Assembly: GCF_000013405.1 (NCBI RefSeq)
Contig: NC_007759.1
Location: 2,233,001-2,297,000 of the forward strand
From: Syntrophus aciditrophicus SB
GTDB taxonomy: Bacteria > Desulfobacterota > Syntrophia > Syntrophales > Syntrophaceae
Reading direction: 5' to 3'
Length of the DNA: 64,000 nucleotides
Shown here: one piece after another, positions 39,111-47,322 of the stretch
How the letters are laid out: every line of letters starts with the position of its first letter
Position numbering within the stretch: the first letter of the stretch is position 1
The notes under the pieces: generated by a model
The model's input: only the letters and a program-made list of their open reading frames with translations
What the model was told of the DNA's origin: nothing
The model's database searches: none
Position numbers and translations under genes: made by a program

Positions 39111-39989
39111 GTGACCTTTCAGGAACTGATCTTTGCCCTTGAAAATTACTGGGCGAAACAAGGCTGTGTGATTCAACAGCCTTATGACATCGAAGTGGGA
39201 GCGGGGACATTCAATCCCGCTACCTTTCTGCGGGCTCTGGGACCGGAACCCTGGAATGTGGCCTACGTGGAACCGTCGCGCCGGCCAACGGACGGCCGTT
39301 ACGGCGAGAATCCGAACCGCCTGCAGCATTACTACCAGTATCAGGTCATCATGAAACCGTCCCCTCTGAACATCCAGGAGCTGTATCTCGATTCTCTCCG
39401 GAGTTTCGGCATCGACCCGCTGGAACACGATATCCGTTTCGTTGAAGACGACTGGGAGTCACCCACTGTGGGGGCGTGGGGGCTGGGCTGGGAAGTCTGG
39501 CTGGACGGCATGGAAATCTCCCAATTCACCTATTTTCAGCAGGTCGGCGGCATCGACGTGAAACCCGTCTGCGCGGAACTGACCTACGGCATCGAGCGCA
39601 TCGCCATGTACATCCAGGGGATCGACAATGTCTATGATCTTCAATGGAATGATTCCATCAAATACGGCGACGTCCATCACCAGGGAGAGGTTGAATTTTC
39701 AACCTACAACTTTGAAGTCGCCGATGTGGACATGCTGAGAAAACTCTTCGACATGTACGAGGCCGAAGCCATCCGGACGGCGGAAAAGGATCTGGTCCTT
39801 CCCGCTTACGATTACTGCCTCAAATGTTCCCACACGTTCAACCTCCTCAATGCCCGGGGCGCCATCAGCGTGGCGGAGCGGACCAGTTATATCGGCAGAG
39901 TCCGCAATCTTGCCAGAATTTCCGCAGAAGGATATATCCGGCAGCGTGAACGCATGGGGTTCCCCCTGCTGAACAGATCGGAGGATTGA
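39111..39989 (+). CDS. glyQ: glycyl-tRNA synthetase alpha subunit
   Basis: The alpha subunit of the alpha2-beta2 bacterial glycyl-tRNA synthetase, carrying the class II catalytic core. The 292-residue protein shows [60 protein letters not shown] with the class II motif 2, and [13 protein letters not shown]. The start is GTG at 39111 with AGGAGG upstream. glyS follows after 76 bases. Confidence 0.97.
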   Translation: MTFQELIFALENYWAKQGCVIQQPYDIEVGAGTFNPATFLRALGPEPWNVAYVEPSRRPTDGRYGENPNRLQHYYQYQVIMKPSPLNIQELYLDSLRSFGIDPLEHDIRFVEDDWESPTVGAWGLGWEVWLDGMEISQFTYFQQVGGIDVKPVCAELTYGIERIAMYIQGIDNVYDLQWNDSIKYGDVHHQGEVEFSTYNFEVADVDMLRKLFDMYEAEAIRTAEKDLVLPAYDYCLKCSHTFNLLNARGAISVAERTSYIGRVRNLARISAEGYIRQRERMGFPLLNRSED

Positions 39990-40065
39990 CACTCGGATTC
40001 CTCAGGTAAAACAGGATCAACATTTCCGCTTTTTTGAAAGCTATTCTTAAAGATGGGAGAATCAG

Positions 40066-42138
40066 ATGAGCAATGAGTTGCTGCTTGAAATAGGAACGGA
40101 AGAAATCCCCGCGGCCTTTCTTCCCAAGGCACTTCAGGACATGAGTTCGATGATCCGCAAAGCGCTTACCGAAGCGAGAATTCCCTTCGGACAGGTCCAC
40201 ACCTTCGGAACGCCCCGGCGACTCTGCCTTGCCGTGGCCGATGTGGCTGAAAAGCAGGAAGATCAGGTCATTGAAAAACTGGGCCCCGCCAGAAGGGTTT
40301 CCTTTGATGCGGACGGGAATCCCACCAAGGCCGCCCTGGGCTTCGCGAAAAGCCAGGGCGTCGACATTTCAGAGATCGGAACGATGCAGACCGATAAAGG
40401 GGAGTACATCTGCATCAGCAGACACATCAGCGGGAAAAGCACTGTTTCCCTGCTGTCGGAAATGCTGTCCAGACTGATCACTTCTCTTTCCTTCAAGAAG
40501 TCCATGCGGTGGGGAAACCTGGATTTTCGGTTCGCCAGACCAATCCACTGGATTCTTGCCCTTTACGGCGGCGAAGTCATCCCCTTCCGTATTGAAAACA
40601 TCGAAAGCGGCGCGACCTCCCGGGGGCACCGTTTCATGCATCCAGAGGCTTTTCCTGTGAGCAATCTGCAGGAGTATCTGGCCCGAACCAGAGAGCATTT
40701 TGTAATCGTAGCCCCCGAGGAAAGGAAGAGAATCATTCTTGAGGAAGCACGCAAAGCCGCTGCGGCCGTTTCCGGACGGGTGCTGGAAAATGAAGACCTT
40801 CTGGAAACCGTCACGTATCTTGTGGAGTATCCCACCATCGTCTGTGGAAGTTTTGATCGAAAGTACCTAGAGCTTCCCAAGGAAGTCCTGATCACCTCCA
40901 TGATGTCGCACCAGAAATATTTTCCTGTCGTGGACCAGGAAGGTCGCCTGCTGCCCTTCTTTATTACGATCAACAATACCCTGGCCCGGGACCCCGCCGT
41001 TGTGACCCGGGGAAATGAAAAAGTCATCCGGGCGAGGCTGTCAGATGCCCAGTTTTTCTTTGAAGAAGATCAGAAGATCCGTCTCGATGACCGGGTGGAA
41101 GGACTTCAACAGGTTGTTTTTCACACCCTGCTGGGAACGTCCTACGAAAAAGTTCAACGTTTCCGAAAGCTGGCCGGCTGGATCGCCGACCGTATCGATC
41201 CGTCCCTGAAAAACAGAGTAAACCGCTCGGCTCTGCTGGCCAAAGCCGATCTGGATACTCAGATGGTCGGAGAGTTTTCAGAGCTGCAGGGCATCATGGG
41301 GAGAGAATATGCCCTCCTTGCTGGCGAAGATCCGACTGTCGCCCGGGCTATCTACGAACACTACCTCCCACTGACCGCCGGCGGCGATCTCCCCCAAACC
41401 CATGAAGGCGCCATTGTCAGCATTGCCGACAAGATGGACAGCATCGCCGGATTCTTCGGCGTCAATCTGGTTCCCACAGGGACGGCGGATCCTTATGCCC
41501 TGCGCCGGCAGGCCCTTGGTGTTATCAATATTATCCTTGATAAAAAGTATCCCCTGACGCTGGATGATCTGGTGGATGAGTGTATTTCGATTCTTGAGGA
41601 AAAGCTGAAGAGGCCGGCGGAAGAAACCCGGAAGGATGTTATAGAATTCTTCAGGGGAAGGCTTGAAAACATGCTGATTTCCCAGGGCCACCCCCACGAC
41701 GTGGTCAGCGCCGTTCTTGCCGCCGGTTTCGCCGATCTTGTCCAGGTCATAAAAAAGATTGAGGCCATGGAATCCTTCAAAGCGCATCCCGCTTATGAAC
41801 CACTGGCCATCGCCTTCAAGCGGGCCGGCAACATCTTGAAGGAATTCAGAAACGGCCGAATCGATCCGGCTCTTTTCAGTGCCGCGGAAGAGAACCAGTT
41901 GTACTCAACCCTTCTGGAGGCCCGCGCCAGGGTTGTCAAGGCCCTGGAGAAAGACGATTACCCTGCCGCACTTCTGGAACTTGCCGCTCTCCGTCAGCCG
42001 ATCGACCACTTTTTTGAATCGGTCATGGTCATGGTTGATGAAGAGAACATCCGCTTTAATCGGCTTTCCCTTCTGGAAGCCCTGTTTTCAATCTTCCGCC
42101 GTATTGCAGATTTTTCACGAATCGTTACGGAATCCTGA
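40066..42138 (+). CDS. glyS: glycyl-tRNA synthetase beta subunit
   Basis: The 690-residue beta subunit binds and positions tRNA-Gly. It starts SNELLLEIGTEEIPAAFLP. It has GTPRRLCLAV, FARPIHWILALYGG, MMSHQKYFPV, DAQFFFEEDQ, the HD-like region KADLDTQMVGEFSELQGIMG and DPYALRRQALG, and ends with an anticodon-binding helical domain (LLELAALRQPIDHFFESVMV). A strong hairpin stops the unit after its stop codon. Confidence 0.97.
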   Translation: MSNELLLEIGTEEIPAAFLPKALQDMSSMIRKALTEARIPFGQVHTFGTPRRLCLAVADVAEKQEDQVIEKLGPARRVSFDADGNPTKAALGFAKSQGVDISEIGTMQTDKGEYICISRHISGKSTVSLLSEMLSRLITSLSFKKSMRWGNLDFRFARPIHWILALYGGEVIPFRIENIESGATSRGHRFMHPEAFPVSNLQEYLARTREHFVIVAPEERKRIILEEARKAAAAVSGRVLENEDLLETVTYLVEYPTIVCGSFDRKYLELPKEVLITSMMSHQKYFPVVDQEGRLLPFFITINNTLARDPAVVTRGNEKVIRARLSDAQFFFEEDQKIRLDDRVEGLQQVVFHTLLGTSYEKVQRFRKLAGWIADRIDPSLKNRVNRSALLAKADLDTQMVGEFSELQGIMGREYALLAGEDPTVARAIYEHYLPLTAGGDLPQTHEGAIVSIADKMDSIAGFFGVNLVPTGTADPYALRRQALGVINIILDKKYPLTLDDLVDECISILEEKLKRPAEETRKDVIEFFRGRLENMLISQGHPHDVVSAVLAAGFADLVQVIKKIEAMESFKAHPAYEPLAIAFKRAGNILKEFRNGRIDPALFSAAEENQLYSTLLEARARVVKALEKDDYPAALLELAALRQPIDHFFESVMVMVDEENIRFNRLSLLEALFSIFRRIADFSRIVTES

Positions 42139-42145
42139 CAATTAT

Positions 42146-42180
42146 GGGGCGTTGAAGGAATCTCTGTTCTTCAACGCCCC
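42146..42180. terminator. hairpin between glyS and the converging uspA gene
   Basis: GGGGCGTTGAAG (42146-42157) pairs perfectly with CTTCAACGCCCC (42169-42180) around an 11-base loop. No T-run follows on either strand, but its position between convergent genes suits a two-way transcription end. Confidence 0.65.
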
Positions 42181-42188
42181 ACGGCATT

Positions 42189-42623
42189 CTACCTTTTGAC
42201 AACCAGGACCGGTTGATCCGCCTTGCGGATTACCGCTTCAGAAACTGAACCAAGCAGCATTTCCTCGATATTGCTTTTTCCGTGCGACCCGATCACAATT
42301 ATTGAAGATTTCTCTTCTTTGGAGACTTTGAGAATTTCCAGAAAGGGAATCCCTTTTTCTATCCTGAACTTGGCATTCAGTCCTTTTTCCAGAAATTGCG
42401 CCACCAATTTACCGCACTCTTCATCAGCAATCTTTCTAAGCTCATTTTCAACCGCCATGAAATCAATAAAAACCTCGTGAACACTTCCAGTCAGCGATCG
42501 TTCGTCAATAACGTGCAGAACAGTAACCTCTTTCGCGCCCGCGTCCTTCAGCTGCTTGACGTAACCCATGGCTTTCTTGGATACATCAGAAAAATCAGTG
42601 GGATACAGAATGCGTTCAAACAT
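42189..42623 (-). CDS. UspA-family universal stress protein (copy 1)
   Basis: A 144-residue single-domain Usp. It starts MFERILYPTDFSDVS and has the ATP-binding signature GSHGKSNIEEMLLGSVSEAV (G-2x-G-9x-G-S), followed by QPVLVVKR. Such proteins bind ATP and respond to stress or starvation; the exact role here is unknown. AGGAGGAG precedes the ATG. It follows a close paralogue by 59 bases, and the two differ mostly between residues 46 and 90. Confidence 0.93.
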   Translation of the reverse strand: MFERILYPTDFSDVSKKAMGYVKQLKDAGAKEVTVLHVIDERSLTGSVHEVFIDFMAVENELRKIADEECGKLVAQFLEKGLNAKFRIEKGIPFLEILKVSKEEKSSIIVIGSHGKSNIEEMLLGSVSEAVIRKADQPVLVVKR

Positions 42624-42682
42624 GGTTCTCTCCTCCTTCAGTAATTGACGTTACGCCTTATCCTCCCTTGCCGGTCATGTTT

Positions 42683-43117
42683 TTAACGCTTGACCACCAG
42701 GACCGGCCGAAGGGCTTTGCGGATGACTTTTTCAGACACCGAACCAAGAAGCATTTCCTCAACATTGCTTACGCCATGCGACCCGATCACAATCAATGAG
42801 ACATCCTCTTCTCTGGACACTTTGAGGATCTCCAGAAAGGGTATGCCCTTTTCTATCCTGTACCGGGCATTCAGCCCCCTTTCCTGAAGTTCTGCCACGA
42901 TATTCTTACACTTCTCCTCGCCAACCTTGCTCAATTCATTTTCAACCGCCATGAAATCAATGCCGCTGAAAACATCAGGCACAACCAGGGTCCGTTCATC
43001 AATGACGTGCAGAACGGTAACCTCCTTTGCGCCCGCGTCCTTCAACTGTTTGACGTATTTCAAGGCTTTCATGGATACATCAGAAAAATCAGTGGGATAC
43101 AGAATGCGTTCAAACAT
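42683..43117 (-). CDS. UspA-family universal stress protein (copy 2)
   Basis: A second 144-residue Usp, nearly identical to copy 1 in its first 45 residues (KQLKDAGAKEVTVLHVIDER in both) and in the segment RIEKGIPFLEILKVS, and with the same signature GSHGVSNVEEMLLGSVSEKV. AAAGGAGG before the ATG at 43117 fixes the start; an earlier in-frame ATG at 43135 overlaps that site. The copies arose by tandem duplication and are probably expressed together. Confidence 0.93.
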   Translation of the reverse strand: MFERILYPTDFSDVSMKALKYVKQLKDAGAKEVTVLHVIDERTLVVPDVFSGIDFMAVENELSKVGEEKCKNIVAELQERGLNARYRIEKGIPFLEILKVSREEDVSLIVIGSHGVSNVEEMLLGSVSEKVIRKALRPVLVVKR

Positions 43118-43471
43118 GATCTTTCCTCCTTTCATTAAAATAACGTTGCACTGTTCCTACCCATGTTCAAAAACTTATCACTTTCAGTAACTGTGTTCAT
43201 GCATCATTCCTGACAGCCACAACCTGAATGTCTCGACAAATAATTTTTCACCACTCGCCGGGCAAAGCGACCTGAAGGAGCGGCATATTAATAAAGGAAA
43301 TGCACCCCGCATGGGGCAAAAATGCAACAGAAAAGATGGTTGAGATCATGAGTTGGAAATTCACCCGCTGCAGCATCTCCTGCAACGGAAAGAATTGCAT
43401 CCAATGAGATAAAGCACTGAAATATAACTGTTTATTAAATACTCTTATTTGTCGTAAAATTCAATATGATT
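43118..43471. other. gap upstream of the uspA pair
   Basis: About 350 bases. It should hold the usp promoter on the minus strand. I looked for a -24/-12 (sigma-54) pair and found none. A small GC hairpin (CCCC-GCAT-GGGG near 43305) is present, without a T-run. Confidence 0.35.
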
Positions 43472-43666
43472 TTACAGGCAAATTCCCTGGTTGTGCCGGA
43501 GCCGGTAATCGACTTCATTATATCCGGCGATGAAGAGATGCGCGAAGTCATAAGACAGCTTATTGACCACGCCGGATGTGGGGCTGAACTTGCCGTTTAC
43601 GGATTCCGTTTTGCCCTGACGAAACCGTTTGCCTTCTTCCATGAACCCGAAAAGGCGTTCACTCAT
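43472..43666 (-). CDS. possible small protein, unknown (64 aa)
   Basis: The 64-codon frame starts at an ATG overlapping the stop of the preceding frame (ATGA), which is how coupled genes look. The product is basic (EEGKRFRQGKTESVNGK) and ends with LFIAGYNEVDYRLRHNQ. I recognise no family. An overlapping frame on the other strand (43466-43678) is about as long, so coding direction is uncertain. Confidence 0.25.
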   Translation of the reverse strand: MSERLFGFMEEGKRFRQGKTESVNGKFSPTSGVVNKLSYDFAHLFIAGYNEVDYRLRHNQGICL

Positions 43667-43929
43667 GCCTTGATATAATCAGGGATATCATCCGTAAAAT
43701 TGGGAAGATCGTTTGAAGACAGTGAATCTCTCTTAATAATGTGACGAATTGAAGGGGTGATTGCTTTTTCCCTCAGGAACTGATATGCACTTTCCCGGTG
43801 TTGTATTTGAAGTTTTCTGATTGCCGGATGCATTCCTTTATTTCTCCGGATATTTTTCCCGCACCAGTCGATCAGAACCATAATGGACAGCAGTCGCAAC
43901 GAGACCGCCCTCAACCTCTTCCTCTTCAT
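43663..43929 (-). CDS. possible small protein, unknown (88 aa)
   Basis: An 88-codon frame whose N-terminus is very basic (KRKRLR) with one hydrophobic stretch (LRLLSIMVLIDWC), followed by a polar part ending DDIPDYIKA. No ribosome binding site precedes the ATG; internal starts are possible, since an AGGAAGAGG run lies inside the frame. It is coupled by a four-base overlap to the next frame. No family recognised. Confidence 0.25.
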   Translation of the reverse strand: MKRKRLRAVSLRLLSIMVLIDWCGKNIRRNKGMHPAIRKLQIQHRESAYQFLREKAITPSIRHIIKRDSLSSNDLPNFTDDIPDYIKA

Positions 43930-44033
43930 CGATGATTGGACTTGGTCCAGGCTTTTCTCATTTCAATGCGTTCTGGAAGAAACGCGGATTTTTTCCGCCA
44001 GACCTCGAGACATGGGAACTTTAAAGAACGGTT

Positions 44034-44576
44034 ATGTTTATCAACGAATTAGGAATTTTCACTCAATCCTTCACACGATTTCTTGAAGAACAGTGTGACG
44101 AAGAAGTCTGGTACGACCTGCGTATTAAGATCGGATTCATAAACGGCCAGCTTGAGGTTCGGCTGGATACGCCGCCCCTCGTCGAAACGACCTTTATCCC
44201 CAATGACGCCATGGAGGAAGAAAGCGCCCTTCCCGACGCCATGACATGGCCCCTTCCAGCCGATTTTATGACTGAATCTCCTTTGATTTCAGCAGATGAA
44301 GAGGAAGACCCTTCTTGTGAAGAAAAGAAAATAGCCAGCAAAGGACAGATCATTACCTGCACCAATGGTCATGAAATCTGTGAACTGTCCCGTGATTTTT
44401 TCAAGGATCAGGATGTTAACCCCGATCTGTTCATCAATTACCGGTCCCCTCAACAGATCATTACGGAAAACAACCGCATTAATGAAATCAAATGTCAGCT
44501 CTGTGGAGCGCAATGGCTTCAAGGCGGTGCATGGAATATCCGTTTTTTCAGTGAAGGTCAATGGATTCCCGAGTAG
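44034..44576 (+). CDS. hypothetical protein with C-terminal zinc-knuckle-like Cys pairs
   Basis: The 180-residue product is acidic in the middle (about residues 50-105, with EEDPSCEEKK). The C-terminal 75 residues look like a small folded domain: TCTNGHEICELSRDFF, then EIKCQLCGAQW and GAWNIRFFSEGQWIP. CxNGHxxC and CQLC could form a zinc ribbon. No family comes to mind. The ATG at 44034 has only AACGG before it. Codon use and length suggest a real gene. Confidence 0.6.
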   Translation: MFINELGIFTQSFTRFLEEQCDEEVWYDLRIKIGFINGQLEVRLDTPPLVETTFIPNDAMEEESALPDAMTWPLPADFMTESPLISADEEEDPSCEEKKIASKGQIITCTNGHEICELSRDFFKDQDVNPDLFINYRSPQQIITENNRINEIKCQLCGAQWLQGGAWNIRFFSEGQWIPE

Positions 44577-44746
44577 CAACTGAACATATCACACAGCGCT
44601 GCGGATTTCGCCGTCGCAACACCCGTTCGATACCCCCCGAGTGGATAAAAAAAAACCGGCGAAGGGTACGGAAGGGTGCGCTCTCTGGTATGTACTCAAA
44701 AGGGCATCCCGCACCTCATGCGTGGAGCGGGGCTTACCGATCCCTT

Positions 44747-45544
44747 TCACGCCTCACGCCCCAGCAGTCTCGCTGCGTTGGAAAAGCAGATTTTTTCCTG
44801 ATCCTGCACGGACAGAAAGGGCAGTTGAAGCAGAAAATTGAGTTCCTCCCTCTGATCCGTCCAGGGACTGTCCGAAGCAAACAGCAGCTTGTCCGGCGGA
44901 TGTTCCCGGAAAATGCGTTCCAGGAATAATCTGGGCATCTTTCTCAGGACAAAGGACGTATCCAGATAAAGATCTTTTCCAAGAAGATGGGCCACAGTCT
45001 CCTCGTAAGCCTCCTCTCCTCCCAGATGAGCGGCAATCATGCAGAGCCTCGGAACGGCTTCATGCACCGCCGCCAGACGTTTCGGCGTTGCGTGAACAGG
45101 ATAAGGCAATCCCCGGTCCATCCCGGCATGGAAAAGAATGAACATCCCTTCCGCGGCAGCCGCTTCGTAAAATGGATACATCCGAAAATCATCGACAAAA
45201 AAATGCTGATAATCAGGATGCAGTTTGAAGCCCTTGAAACCTCGGCGCTTCAAAGATTTTATCTGCTCAGATTTCAACGGATTGGAGGGATGCGTCGTTG
45301 CCATCGTCTCGATGCCCGGCTGTCGAATGCCGCCAAGCCAGCAATGAATAGATGATACCTGTTCCGGCCGGGTCGCCACAGCCGCCACAACGGAGATATC
45401 AATCCCTGCAGCCGTCATGGACCTTTTGAGTCCCTTCAGCGTGCCATCGGTATGAGCTTCAATTCCGGCCCGCTGCCGAACAGCCGCGATCGTCCTGACG
45501 GCCACATGATCAGGATAAATATGAGTATGAAAGTCAATTTTCAT
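44747..45544 (-). CDS. amidohydrolase-2 family metal-dependent hydrolase
   Basis: A 265-residue TIM-barrel hydrolase. It begins MKIDFHTHIYPD with the HxH metal site, then has KGFKLHPDYQHFF, ILFHAGMD with a further His, CMIAAHLGGEEAYEE and LLFASDSPWTD with the metal Asp. Relatives are decarboxylases or hydrolases of the ACMSD type; the substrate is unknown. It stands alone in a poorly coding region. Confidence 0.88.
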   Translation of the reverse strand: MKIDFHTHIYPDHVAVRTIAAVRQRAGIEAHTDGTLKGLKRSMTAAGIDISVVAAVATRPEQVSSIHCWLGGIRQPGIETMATTHPSNPLKSEQIKSLKRRGFKGFKLHPDYQHFFVDDFRMYPFYEAAAAEGMFILFHAGMDRGLPYPVHATPKRLAAVHEAVPRLCMIAAHLGGEEAYEETVAHLLGKDLYLDTSFVLRKMPRLFLERIFREHPPDKLLFASDSPWTDQREELNFLLQLPFLSVQDQEKICFSNAARLLGREA

Positions 45545-45856
45545 TTCGGCACTTCCATAAGAGATTCCCTTCGCCTTTTCAAGTTATATATGAATTCCCA
45601 CGCGGTTTCCCGCATTTCATTCTGTTTTTTCTTTTAATACAGAGAACGAAGTTTTCCATTTGACAGCTCCCTTTTTTCTTTTATAATGATGTAAAATCGT
45701 TTTCACATTCAGCTCTTTCAGCACGATCTCCCTTTCGATTTCGGTTTTGGGTAAGCACCGATTTCATTAAACTCCAGTTTCTTGATTTTTGCTGTCCGAT
45801 TCATCGAACAACGCAGCTTCCGCAACAGCGCATAGAACATAAGGAGAAAAGAAATC

Positions 45857-46018
45857 ATGCTTGATTACACCTTCCTTGATCTTCATCCCGAATCGAAAAA
45901 TCTTATTTTCTATCCTTGTGAAGGCATTGAGGCCTGTCCGTCCTCCCCTGCCTATGATTTTATGATTCCAGTTGCCCATGGCGTCGATACGTCTCCACCG
46001 CTTTTATTTTATAACTGA
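45857..46018 (+). CDS. 53-residue small protein, unknown
   Basis: AAGGAG lies ten bases before an ATG that opens a 53-codon frame ending at TGA 46016-46018. The product reads MLDYTFLDLHPESKN..., has two Cys in CEGIEAC and a hydrophobic C-terminus (PPLLFYN). No signal peptide or family is recognised. The frame on the opposite strand (45767-45979) is open but lacks a ribosome binding site. The sequence looks like a translated gene; its role is open. Confidence 0.5.
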   Translation: MLDYTFLDLHPESKNLIFYPCEGIEACPSSPAYDFMIPVAHGVDTSPPLLFYN

Positions 46019-46152
46019 CAGATATTAGTGGAAATGAATACTGAATTTGATATTTGTTAAGTCAGAATGGCAAATCCAAGATGAATTTAGGAATTATAAT
46101 TCGATAATTCCTAATAAATTCAATTCATTATCTGCAAATTTTCAATTGCAGC

Positions 46153-46181
46153 TTGACAAGGAGGAAAAGTTTCAGTACAAG
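46153..46181 (+). promoter_or_regulatory. possible promoter with a long leader to the FN3 gene
   Basis: A perfect TTGACA at 46153-46158 and TACAAG after 17 bases (46176-46181). If used, the transcript would have about 400 untranslated bases before the FN3 gene at 46595. The -10 is weak. Confidence 0.25.
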
Positions 46182-46594
46182 TCCGCCGATAGATGTAAAA
46201 TGGAAAGCCAAAGCAGCACCACAATCGCTCTGATCGAGTCGAGTTTCGAATTGAGGCGACGCGGTTGAAATTTCCTGTTGATGTGCATGGTTATTCTGAT
46301 GCACAGTGGTGATAGTACTCATCACAAATCTTCTTGTTACGCTCTGTTACACTTCAAGCCCTTCTTTACCGATGCCTGCTCAACATCCTGGGAGATCGAC
46401 AAGCAGGCTTTCCTGGACAAAAATCAAGTTGCAGAAGGTTGTTGCATGCCGGCAAATCCGCCGTAGTCCATCAGTTTGCGAAGCCGATTTTACCAAGCGG
46501 ATCGCGCCGTTGTTCTGTGGTGGAATATACCGGGGATGCATCACCTGTTTGCACCGGCTGCTGTGTCGGAAAATTTTAGAGGAGTAAGACAGTA
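46182..46594. other. non-coding stretch before the FN3 gene
   Basis: About 410 bases with no convincing frame on either strand; several short frames are open but lack ribosome binding sites. It includes an inverted pair GCCGGCAAA (46448-46456) and TTTGCGAAGCC (46475-46485). It may be a structured leader, or decayed DNA. Confidence 0.35.
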
Positions 46595-47254
46595 ATGAAA
46601 GAAAAAAGAAAAAGCTTTAAATTGCGGATTAAACAAAACGTTTCATTAACCATCCTTTTCGGTTGCCTTTTTGGGATCCTCTCTCTCTGCCTGTCCCCCA
46701 TGGGAACATACTCTGGTCACGCGGCAAATGTCACCCTGTCATGGAACCCGAACTCCGAAGCAGATCTTGCGGGATATAAGGTCTATTCCGGAACTTCCTC
46801 CGGAAATTACAGCGGGGCGACTTATGACGCAGGCAAATTTACCAGTATAGGAATCTCCGGCCTTGAGGCAGGAAAAACCTATTATTTTGCAGCCAAGGCC
46901 TACAATACAACCGGATTGCTAAGCAACTATTCCAATCAAGTGAGTTACACCGTTCCGACGACAACAACAACTACGACCACGACTTCAACGTCAACGACAA
47001 GCTCCACTTCCACGGCCACTGCAAAGACCTACTACCTGACGCCTTATATCACCGAAGGTAAATCCTATGGCACCGTAAGTCCGTCAGAAAGAGTTTATGT
47101 GCCCGCCGGCTCCAGTTATACCTTTTACATCAAACCTATAACAGGGCACTATATTTCCGGTGTATGGGTCGACCAGGTCTATGTCGGCAAACCGACTTCT
47201 TATACTTTCAAGAACATTCAGGCAAAGCATTATATGGTTGTTAAGTTCAAATAA
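46595..47254 (+). CDS. exported fibronectin type III protein with Thr-rich linker
   Basis: The 219-residue protein has a long basic N-terminus and a Sec-type hydrophobic run (SLTILFGCLFGILSLCLSP), with likely cleavage near SGHAA. An FN3 domain follows (VTLSWNPNSEADLAGYKVYSG ... TYYFAAKAYNTTGLLSNYSNQVSYTV), then a linker of Thr and Ser (about residues 122-144). A C-terminal beta domain (YGTVSPSERVYVPAGSSYTFYI ... KHYMVVKFK) resembles repeat domains of surface proteins. AGAGGAG precedes the ATG. It lies just before gspD on the same strand and may be exported by the type II system; that is inference from position. Confidence 0.85.
   Translation: MKEKRKSFKLRIKQNVSLTILFGCLFGILSLCLSPMGTYSGHAANVTLSWNPNSEADLAGYKVYSGTSSGNYSGATYDAGKFTSIGISGLEAGKTYYFAAKAYNTTGLLSNYSNQVSYTVPTTTTTTTTTSTSTTSSTSTATAKTYYLTPYITEGKSYGTVSPSERVYVPAGSSYTFYIKPITGHYISGVWVDQVYVGKPTSYTFKNIQAKHYMVVKFK
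46958..47023 (+). repeat. Thr/Ser codon tract in the FN3 gene
   Basis: Nine Thr codons in a row (ACG/ACA/ACT/ACC mixed), then Ser/Thr alternation. The triplet unit is degenerate, so slippage would change the linker length without breaking the frame. Confidence 0.8.
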
Positions 47255-47322
47255 CTGCGATCTTTGTCAACTTGAAACAAAAACATAGGCAATAACACCC
47301 GGCAGGTTCCAGAGAGGAACAT

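Noticed and set aside
43118-43471. Sigma-54 promoter for the usp pair
   Set aside because: No GG-N10-GC pair with the wider consensus on the minus strand.
44600-44700. tRNA-like T-loop word GTTCGATAC
   Set aside because: No acceptor stem, D arm or anticodon arm can be formed around it.
46440-46560. GEMM (c-di-GMP / cGAMP) riboswitch upstream of the FN3 gene
   Set aside because: GGCAAA and GCGAAGCC resemble the core, but the GAAA tetraloop and the GACGCAAAGCC strand are absent and the second domain does not fold as required.
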